Assembly (NCBI GenBank): GCA_938743325.2
Contig: OW568899.1
Location: 124,001 to 188,000 of the forward strand
Reading direction: 5' to 3'
DNA: 64,000 bases
Source of the DNA: Pycnococcus provasolii
Lineage: Eukaryota; Chlorophyta; Pseudoscourfieldiophyceae; Pseudoscourfieldiales; Pycnococcaceae
Shown: positions 57,626 through 64,000 of the stretch, in pieces
How the letters are laid out: every line of letters begins with the position of its first letter
Numbering within the stretch: position 1 is the stretch's first letter
The notes under the pieces: model-generated
Seen by the model: the letters and a program-made list of their open reading frames with translations, nothing else
Databases searched by the model: none
Told to the model about the DNA's origin: nothing
Translations under genes and position numbers: made by a program

Positions 57626-59821
57626 TCATCGAAACCACATCAGAGCATTTGTTAGCAATGACTCCTCAGGTATGGGCTGGGTTGAGTCTGAAGCTGTGTC
57701 TGGCGTCTGAAGCCAGCTTTGAGCAAGCCTGAAGAGCTCGCTTCGTCGTTCTGCACGACGGCGCGCATCGCGTAAGCGAATGACGAGCAAATTCCATGCG
57801 ACGAATGATCTACGGACGCTCGCCCGCCGGAGCAGAGGAAGCACTCGTGCTAGTGATTGTGCGTCTCGCGCATCTCGTCGGAGCTTTGCGATGTCAACAA
57901 CAGAGCGGTACTTTGAGAATGATGCGGATAGGACGCGAGCACGCCAGTGCGAAGCAGAGGTTGCAAAACTTGATCGACGCAAGTACAGAGCGAGCGCCCA
58001 TACTTTAAGTGCTCGCGATACGGCACGATGGCGATCATGCCTGCAAGCAACGGCAAGCTTGGCCCATAGGTGCATCGCACGCTTCAAAGTCCAACGCAAT
58101 GCAATATTGCGAAGAATCAGCGTTCGCGAAAGTTCGACAAGCACGCGTCTTCGCCGCCGTGCCTGCATCGCGGCACGCAAACCAGCAAATACGCGACGAT
58201 ACGGCAGCTTGCGAGCATGCCGACGTGCGATATCAGAATGTCGCCGTGACAATTGCACAAGTCGTTTCCATGGATTTAATCCTCGAAATTTTAGCGTCGC
58301 TAGCGCATTGTGCAAAACTGCAAGCCGGCGCTGCTTTGTTGCTATGGCGACGCGCTCCATCTTGGCCGCTTCCATCGACGCTGCAGCGGCCGCCGCATCT
58401 CGAGCCCGACTTTCAGCCAGTGCATCGTCAAGTTCGCGACGCCGAGCGTCAGCCTCAGCTGCCGCTTCCGTGGCAGCTCGACGGGCTGCATAGCTTGCAT
58501 CGAGTTGTTTCCGACGCTCGGCACGGGCACGTGCGCGCTCTTCCATCGCCAATACGGCCGCGGGCGGAGGAGGTGCAGAAAGCGCTTTTGGTGCGCGCAC
58601 AGCAGGCCTGCTTGATTGCGCCATTCTGCTCGTTTGACCCTTTTTCACATTTCCCATAGTGCTTGGCAAATTGTGTACAGCTGGTACTCGTTGCCGGAAT
58701 AGTGATAATCGCTTTGGCATGGCTGTGTTCGAAGGACCGCTCCTGACTTGCGTGCCTCGTATTGACTCGCCGTGATCTCCGCGAGTCGACCGTAGCATTG
58801 ACGACGAAGTTGTATTATGCGTCTGCCGAGAGGCTGCTGAGAGCACCGCAGATATCGACGAGGCTGCTGCTGCGGCGGCGGCACATGGAGACTGCTCTGC
58901 GATAGCGTCATGAAAGGTGAACGCCTCGCGCGAAGGAGTTGCAGCATCCTCAAACACGACACTCTCTGACGCAATCGGCGAGGGTCCCGGACTCTCTACC
59001 GCATTAAAGACGGAGTCGGGCGATGGTGCAGGTGGCTTCGAGATGTCAGCTGCTTCGACAGCGGGAATTTCTGCGGGCGTCGTTGGGCGGCTTCGCGCTC
59101 GCTCAACTTCGAGCGCCCAGCTGTGCAGCGCGCGAGCCTTCAGGCGTGTCGTTTTGGCACGCGCAAGTGCCATTGCGCTCAGAGCTCGCGAGCGTCTGCC
59201 GGTGATCGACGCGACTGTTGCCTTGCACCACTCCTGAAATCCCAAACGTAGCAAAGCGCGATGTGCCAAACCTGATGCTAAAAGCTTATCAGTCGCGTCG
59301 GATGTGGCAACTGACTTCTGAGAACTTTCCAAGCAATAATCTTCGGCCGTGCCAAGCATTCCAGCTCGCGCTATGAGCTCTGCAGCTGCGAACGCTTCTC
59401 GTTCCTGTTCCTCTGTGGCGACAATACGACGTGCCTCTGCCTCGCGAGCGCGCCTCCGTGCAGTGGCCAGCTCCTCCGTAATATCAAACGTTGACGCTGC
59501 TGTTTGTTTGGAAATTATATCAACATGCTGCTGAGATGGCTGAACTTCGTGCTGGCGAGGTGGCGGTTGTCGCGGTTGCTCCACAGTCGCCGTTAAGGTT
59601 GGCCTTACCTGCCTCGGCAACTCGCCAGGCTCATCTTCATACTCCCAAGCGTGCTTGTCGTGCTCTCCTTCGAGTTCGTTCGTCTCACAGTGCAGCTCGG
59701 TCAGAACCCTTCTCGCCTCTGCAAGCGCCAAACTCGCGCCGTATTCGCTTGTGCCTTGCGCGTCTTGCGTGACCTCGATATTCTCGAAGCTGAGTGCGCG
59801 GCGCACGTACCGCGTCTCCAT
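57626..59821 (-). CDS. SFI1/CCDC191-like centrosome (basal body) protein
   Basis: A 731-residue, Ala/Arg-rich helical protein. Repeated short motifs with a conserved Trp preceded by Ala-Leu occur: ALHSWALEV, AMHLWAKLA, ALKVWALALYL, SHWRARVLS, SFVAWNLLV. This periodic ALxxWxxx pattern is that of SFI1 repeats, which bind centrin along a long helix. A coiled coil with ERARARAERRKQLDASYAAR precedes the second repeat block. A role at the centrosome or basal body is inferred. The ATG at 59821 (METRYVRRALSFENIEV) is used; the 35 codons upstream are promoter-like. It shares a promoter with a kinesin. Confidence 0.74.
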   Translation of the reverse strand: METRYVRRALSFENIEVTQDAQGTSEYGASLALAEARRVLTELHCETNELEGEHDKHAWEYEDEPGELPRQVRPTLTATVEQPRQPPPRQHEVQPSQQHVDIISKQTAASTFDITEELATARRRAREAEARRIVATEEQEREAFAAAELIARAGMLGTAEDYCLESSQKSVATSDATDKLLASGLAHRALLRLGFQEWCKATVASITGRRSRALSAMALARAKTTRLKARALHSWALEVERARSRPTTPAEIPAVEAADISKPPAPSPDSVFNAVESPGPSPIASESVVFEDAATPSREAFTFHDAIAEQSPCAAAAAAASSISAVLSAASRQTHNTTSSSMLRSTRGDHGESIRGTQVRSGPSNTAMPKRLSLFRQRVPAVHNLPSTMGNVKKGQTSRMAQSSRPAVRAPKALSAPPPPAAVLAMEERARARAERRKQLDASYAARRAATEAAAEADARRRELDDALAESRARDAAAAAASMEAAKMERVAIATKQRRLAVLHNALATLKFRGLNPWKRLVQLSRRHSDIARRHARKLPYRRVFAGLRAAMQARRRRRVLVELSRTLILRNIALRWTLKRAMHLWAKLAVACRHDRHRAVSRALKVWALALYLRRSSFATSASHWRARVLSASFSKYRSVVDIAKLRRDARDAQSLARVLPLLRRASVRRSFVAWNLLVIRLRDARRRAERRSELFRLAQSWLQTPDTASDSTQPIPEESLLTNALMWFR

Positions 59822-60195
59822 GTGTCCGGAGAAGGGCGGAGTGAGCCCGAGAAGGGCGAGGGGAGTCAAGGGAGTCAAGGGTGCGGGAATTTGAATGCAG
59901 TCGAAGCAGGTTCCGGGAGCAAGCACGGGTCCCCGGATTCAATGCAGGGGGTGAGGTCCGGGGGGGGAGGCCAATCCAAGGGAGGGCAGGGCGAGGCGAG
60001 GCGCGGGGAGGGGAGGGGAGGGGAGGGGGGATCCCACCAGGTCCTACCTGCCCAAGGCGAGTCGGTCCTCTCCTCCCTCCCCCTCTCTCTGCCCCTGCCG
60101 TTGACCAGCCTTAACGCCCCGGGCACACTCCAGCGAGCACGCGACGAGCACTCCGCCAACTTGCTCTGCACGAGCAGCTCGCCAACTCGACCGCT
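59822..60195. promoter_or_regulatory. bidirectional promoter with G-quadruplex-type tract
   Basis: The 374-bp divergent region between the SFI1-like and kinesin genes holds GGGGAGGGGAGGGGAGGGG followed by further G at about 60005-60030 and pyrimidine-rich CTCTCCTCCCTCCCCC near 60068. G-quadruplex formation is inferred. Confidence 0.5.
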
Positions 60196-62781
60196 ATGGC
60201 GCAAGACGCGCTCGAGTCAGCGAGAAGTGAGACGCTGCACACAAGAATGAAGGTGGTTGTCAGACTCAGACCCGTCGTTGGCGAACGCGAGAAAGGCGAA
60301 CGCGTATCCACCATAGCCACGGGAGACGGAACGGGAGTGCAGGTGGAGGATGCGAGCGCCAACGCTCGGCAAGGCGCAATAGGACAAGCGGTCGCGGGTT
60401 CGAACGCAAAGTCGTACACGTTCGACGCCGTGCTCGACGAAAGCGCTGACCAAAAGGAGGTGTTCGACGCGTGCGACGTTCCTGGACACGTGGATGACGC
60501 CATATCGGGTTACAACGTAGCAATATTTGCATACGGCCAGACGGGAAGCGGGAAGACACACACACTCACCGGAGGCTGGGACGGAGGCAGTCGCCGTGGA
60601 GGCGACGGCGGCGAACGCGGGGGCACAAGCCTCATACAGAAGGCGCTTGCACTCGCTTACGAACGCATTGCTCAGCAGCAGGGAAGCGGGCGAACGTTCA
60701 CGGTGAGCGTGAGCTTTGTTGAGATCTACAACGACGCAGTGGCCGACCTGCTTTCAGACGCCAGCACGGCTAAGCTGCACGAGCAACGCGACCTTCCCGT
60801 GCGACACAACAAGAGTCGCGGATTTTACGTCGACGGCGCTAGCGAGGGCGCAGCGCCAAGCCTCGAGGAAGCGATCTATGCTCTGGGCGAGGGTCTTAGC
60901 CGCCGCCACGTGCGCGCACACCGTCTCAACGCGCACTCAAGCCGAAGTCACTGCCTGTTTACGTTGCACATAGACTCCTGCCTTGACGACGTCGGCCCTG
61001 GTGGCCGACGCAAGGGTGGACGGCACGGGCGCATAACTTTCGTGGACCTTGCCGGGTCCGAGCGCCTACGCGACACGGGCTCACAGCGCGGCGAAGCGGT
61101 GCGCGAGGCTGGACACATCAATCGATCGTTGTTTCACCTCGGTAAGGTGATTACCGCCCTCGCGCAGCGCCGGCGTCATAGTGGCGCGTCGAGCGCCGCG
61201 GATGCGCACGTGCCATACCGGGACTGTGCTCTCACAAAGCTCCTTTATGACGCCATGAGCGGGCGCGGGCGTGCAACGATGATCGGCTGCCTGTCGCCAA
61301 CGGCACTTTCCGCAGACGAGAGTCGGTCAACGCTTCACTTCGCTTCTCTCGCGATGAGACTTGAGGCAAAACCTGTCCTCTTACTCGACGAGCACGATCA
61401 GCTCGTGGCAGATCTGCGCGGCACGATCACCAATCTCAAGTCGCAGAATAAGTTGCTACTTGATCAACTCAAAACGCTTCAGGATAACAAGGGCGGCAGA
61501 AGTGCGCGCGCCAATCACTTGCCCAACCGCTATGCCGATGCGGGTTACAGCGTGCGTCCAAAGACTGGGTATACCGATGAGACCAAATCGCGGCGAAACT
61601 TTGCCTTTGATGCCAACAGAACTATGGATACACGACGAAGGCAGCCGTCGACGTTGCGCGGTAGCACGTTGCGTTCGAGCTACGAATCGGCACTGCCGTT
61701 GATAGGGGCGAGCCCTTCGAAATCTCGCTCCAGAGAAATAAGCTTGAGTCCAAAGCGTGCGTGGGGTGGCGCCGGCACTCCGACCAAAAACGCGAATGTT
61801 GCTGCCGCGGCTGATGACGGCGAGGATTCTCTCGCCGCACTCGAGGCCAAATTCCGCCAAAATCTCAGTGCGGCGATGGAGAAAGACGCCGCTGCTGGAC
61901 TCGCGCCGGCCCGTTCCCACGAGCCACCTGCCGAGGATGCGTCCGGTGGATTCGACATCGATGCACTTGAGCGTCGCACTAAGGAGCGCCTTCGCGCACT
62001 CAAGGCTGGTACAGGCGCATCTTTCTCGCGAGCGCCACGAAGTCCCACTCGACAGCCGCCAAGTCCAACACGCTCGAGCCCCGTGCGACCGCCGCCGAGT
62101 CCAACACGCTCGAGCCCCGTGCGACCGCCGCGAAGCCCCGTGCGACCGCCACCAAGCCCCGTGCGAGAACCACCAAGTCCTGCGCGATCTGCTCCTGAGA
62201 CGACGACTTCTGAAGGTCCAGATGCCAAGGCGGTGGCGTGGGCACAGCGAAATCCCTGGTTTGGTCGAGACCAGGAAATGACACAGCGAGCCTATGCTGA
62301 GCACGATCGCCTTGTCGGGCGATTAGGCGTGGATCCCACTTCAGATGAGTACTACGCTGCGATTGAGGAGGCTGTCATGGCGACATTTCCGCACAAGTTT
62401 CCGCCACCTTCGAAGCAGGCAAAGCAGCGTCGAGCTGCCCAGCGTCGCAAGGCTGATGTCACCGCCAGCGCTAGCGCGGTACCGCGGCGCCGGGCGCATG
62501 ACCCCGTGCCGCCCACCAAATCGGCGTCGGCCGTAGCTGTCAATCGCGGTCCAAGGGCTGGATACATCGGACATGCGAGCAAGCGGAGCGTGAATGCTCG
62601 ACTAGATGCAGCATTCGAGCTATCTGGCGTCGGCGTCGAGCTTCAGAGGCGTAATGATGCACAGCCATTGAGCCGGGCTGACGTTGTGGCCTCGCTTCAG
62701 CAGATGAAAGCTGAGGCGGAGGCTGACCGTAAAGAAATCATGGCGCAAATCCGTAAGGCGTTAAATGACGCTGGTGTGTAA
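60196..62781 (+). CDS. kinesin with N-terminal motor
   Basis: An 861-residue protein with the motor at residues about 15-395: VVVRLRP, P-loop YGQTGSGKTHTLTGG (about 113-127), switch I NAHSSRSHCLFTLHI, switch II VDLAGSERLRDTGSQRGEA, and PYRDCALTKLL. A Gly/Arg-rich insert follows the P-loop. A short coiled coil (TITNLKSQNKLLLDQLKTL) may be the neck or dimer. The tail is disordered, with repeated SPTR/SPVRPP units (62043-62168) that fit CDK-type phosphorylation sites, then a conserved-looking C-terminal block with NPWFGRDQEMTQRAYAEHD. The subfamily is not assigned. It shares a promoter with the SFI1-like gene. Confidence 0.95.
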   Translation: MAQDALESARSETLHTRMKVVVRLRPVVGEREKGERVSTIATGDGTGVQVEDASANARQGAIGQAVAGSNAKSYTFDAVLDESADQKEVFDACDVPGHVDDAISGYNVAIFAYGQTGSGKTHTLTGGWDGGSRRGGDGGERGGTSLIQKALALAYERIAQQQGSGRTFTVSVSFVEIYNDAVADLLSDASTAKLHEQRDLPVRHNKSRGFYVDGASEGAAPSLEEAIYALGEGLSRRHVRAHRLNAHSSRSHCLFTLHIDSCLDDVGPGGRRKGGRHGRITFVDLAGSERLRDTGSQRGEAVREAGHINRSLFHLGKVITALAQRRRHSGASSAADAHVPYRDCALTKLLYDAMSGRGRATMIGCLSPTALSADESRSTLHFASLAMRLEAKPVLLLDEHDQLVADLRGTITNLKSQNKLLLDQLKTLQDNKGGRSARANHLPNRYADAGYSVRPKTGYTDETKSRRNFAFDANRTMDTRRRQPSTLRGSTLRSSYESALPLIGASPSKSRSREISLSPKRAWGGAGTPTKNANVAAAADDGEDSLAALEAKFRQNLSAAMEKDAAAGLAPARSHEPPAEDASGGFDIDALERRTKERLRALKAGTGASFSRAPRSPTRQPPSPTRSSPVRPPPSPTRSSPVRPPRSPVRPPPSPVREPPSPARSAPETTTSEGPDAKAVAWAQRNPWFGRDQEMTQRAYAEHDRLVGRLGVDPTSDEYYAAIEEAVMATFPHKFPPPSKQAKQRRAAQRRKADVTASASAVPRRRAHDPVPPTKSASAVAVNRGPRAGYIGHASKRSVNARLDAAFELSGVGVELQRRNDAQPLSRADVVASLQQMKAEAEADRKEIMAQIRKALNDAGV
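62043..62168. repeat. tandem repeat encoding SPTR/SPVRPP units
   Basis: Units such as CCGAGTCCAACACGCTCGAG and its neighbours recur with a period near 36 bp, then shorten to about 18 bp, within the kinesin tail. Confidence 0.75.
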
Positions 62782-62796
62782 TAAAGTTTTTTTTTA

Positions 62797-62832
62797 GACA
62801 AAGTAAAGTACACTCCATTACTGAATAAGCGA
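62797..62832 (-). terminator. shared 3'-flank motif, site 6
   Basis: On the minus strand this reads TCGCTTATTCAGTAATGGAG followed by TGTACTTTACTTTGTC, directly abutting the stop codon at 62833. It joins the two halves of the motif seen separately at other sites. Confidence 0.5.
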
Positions 62833-63408
62833 TCATAGCTTTTTCTTGCCTTTTTCACGCTTTATCTTCTTTTTCGGCGATGCTTGCGCCGCTTTCTCGG
62901 TGCGAGCAGGACGCTTGTCTTTCACGTCTCCCGCTTGCTTTTTAGCTTGCTCAGCAATCTTTTTGAGTCTTGCAAGTCTTTCGGAAGCCGTTTCAACGTC
63001 ATCACCATCCTTGTTAGCCCAAAGTACGCCCTTCGCAGCATTGGCTGGCCTTCTCTTCGCGCCACGCGAACCTCGCATTCGCTTCTTCGGTTTGAGTTGT
63101 CTCTCATCCTCGCGCTCCTCCTCTCCGTCGCTATCGTCGTCACGTTTTGCGGCGTTGGCTCTTAGAACATCTGCGTCCACTTTAAAGCCTTCGAGGTCAT
63201 AGCGTGGCACGCGTGATGTCGTGAGAAGTTCGTCTCTGTCTTTGTTCCTGCGCTGTTGAATGCGAGGACGAGAGCGCTTGTCGTCGTGCTCTTGTTCCGA
63301 CTCCGAGTCCGTTGGTGACACAGACTCCGAGTCGGAGTGGGAGTCGGAGTCGGAGTCTGACTCAGCGTCTCCGTCCCAGTCGAGTCTCTGCGCGAGTCGC
63401 TTGTACAT
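62833..63408 (-). CDS. acidic/Lys-rich nuclear-type protein
   Basis: A 191-residue protein from the ATG at 63408 (MYKRLAQRLDWDGD). It has a Ser-Asp/Ser-Glu-rich stretch (SDSDSDSHSDSESVS), several casein-kinase-2-type sites, then a conserved-looking core (TTSRVPRYDLEGFKVDADVL) and a polybasic C-terminus (KKKIKREKGKKKL). This composition suggests a nucleolar protein. No family is recognised with confidence. It is convergent with the kinesin gene, 51 bp apart. Confidence 0.64.
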   Translation of the reverse strand: MYKRLAQRLDWDGDAESDSDSDSHSDSESVSPTDSESEQEHDDKRSRPRIQQRRNKDRDELLTTSRVPRYDLEGFKVDADVLRANAAKRDDDSDGEEEREDERQLKPKKRMRGSRGAKRRPANAAKGVLWANKDGDDVETASERLARLKKIAEQAKKQAGDVKDKRPARTEKAAQASPKKKIKREKGKKKL

Positions 63409-63896
63409 CAGTGTGCGTCAGGAGGCTCACTCAAGCGGTAGACTTCGAGCACTTTGAGCAGTGAAGAGAAGAGGAAGAGGAAGAGGAAGAGGCGAGGCGC
63501 GGGCAGGAACGACGACAATACGGCCAATGGCGGCGGCGGGCAGGAAGGGAGAAGAAAACCCCAAACCCGAATAGCAAACCCCGAATAATATCGCGAAAAC
63601 AAAAGGATTAAAATTATTCGGGGTTTCGAAAGGTGGTTTCGAAACCCATCGCTTGATCATGTTTGGTTGGTCGCCTGAGCCATGATGAGGTCGCCTCCAT
63701 GGTGCATGGGAAGGGAGGGAGGGAGAGTTAACTGCCTTTTCCATCCCTCCATACCGGGTAAAGGTTTAGTCCATCCGTTCCCCTTTCCTTTCTGCACCCT
63801 TATTTAATCACTTTTATTCTGATGACCGCACGCTCTTCTCGTCGTCTGGTCGAGGCCCCTTTCCCTGATTCCCTCCCCTGAAACAATGGGTGGTCA
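63409..63896. other. intergenic at the right edge
   Basis: About 490 bp. It contains a GAAGAGGAAGAGG-type tract (63465-63495) upstream of the Lys-rich gene and a GGGAGG repeat near 63711-63728. No gene is supported. Confidence 0.4.
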
Positions 63897-64000
63897 AGCA
63901 GTCTCACAGGTACCTCTCCCAAGTCCCAACCGCGTGACACGCCATACCCTTACCCGGTACCCACCGACCGGCCATGATGATGGAGCACGCACGTTGCCAA
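63897..64000 (+). CDS. possible first exon at the window edge
   Basis: An ATG opens MGGQAVSQ, and CACAGGTACCT just after could be a splice donor. The frame is also open to the edge without a stop. Gly2 would allow N-myristoylation. Only about 35 codons are visible, so this is a weak call. Confidence 0.2.

Overview
This is nuclear DNA from a green alga (Viridiplantae), with about 30 densely packed genes. The evidence is the gene set: an XEG113/GT77 arabinosyltransferase, a plant-type M14 carboxypeptidase, a plastid DUF4336 protein, a Ser-Pro-rich cell-wall-type glycoprotein and a DNA methyltransferase beside chromodomain and PHD proteins. Introns are few and short (74-162 bp), with GT..AG ends. 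TGTAA, the usual chlorophyte poly(A) signal, follows several stop codons. TTAGGG-type telomere-like motifs are scattered through the window. I cannot name the species; a small marine chlorophyte or prasinophyte is my guess. Genes often sit head-to-head with 200-400 bp shared promoters, several of them G-rich, and tail-to-tail with very little spacing.

Layout. 0-8 kb: a partial secreted Pro-rich glycoprotein, a gene-poor 2 kb stretch, LSM5, an unknown protein, and XEG113. 8-19 kb: SDHAF4, a DExH-box helicase, an RS/RD-rich protein and importin-5. 19-21 kb: a non-coding stretch holding a fold-back DNA transposon with identical 258-bp inverted repeats and a 10-bp target duplication. 21-32 kb: housekeeping and organelle genes (AMSH, ferredoxin/adrenodoxin reductase, DUF4336, COQ2, MUTYH, NAA30, M14 carboxypeptidase). 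32-39 kb: a three-exon lipid-anchor candidate, a SART3-like splicing factor, an unresolved coding fragment and a repeat-rich unknown. 39.6-48.8 kb: four consecutive chromatin-type genes (JmjC protein, double-chromodomain CHD-like protein without an ATPase motif, PHD/SET-like protein, DNA cytosine-5 methyltransferase). 48.9-54 kb: a divergent pair of secretory glycosyltransferases (GT41-like and a DxD enzyme). 54-57.6 kb: a membrane protein, a small hAT-like element and about 1.6 kb of AT-richer, repeat-like DNA. 57.6-64 kb: an SFI1-like centrosomal protein, a kinesin, a Lys-rich nuclear protein and an uncertain first exon at the edge.

Themes. (1) Cell-wall glycosylation: a Ser-Pro-rich substrate-type protein, XEG113 and two further secretory glycosyltransferases. 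(2) U6 snRNP biology: LSM5 and SART3. (3) A chromatin-gene cluster at 39.6-48.8 kb. (4) Microtubule genes that share one promoter (SFI1-like and kinesin). (5) Two shared non-coding motifs cross gene boundaries: a TTAGGG repeat in coding-strand orientation just upstream of four genes, and a motif family just downstream of six genes. Starts were moved to the first sensible ATG where a longer open frame began at a non-ATG codon.
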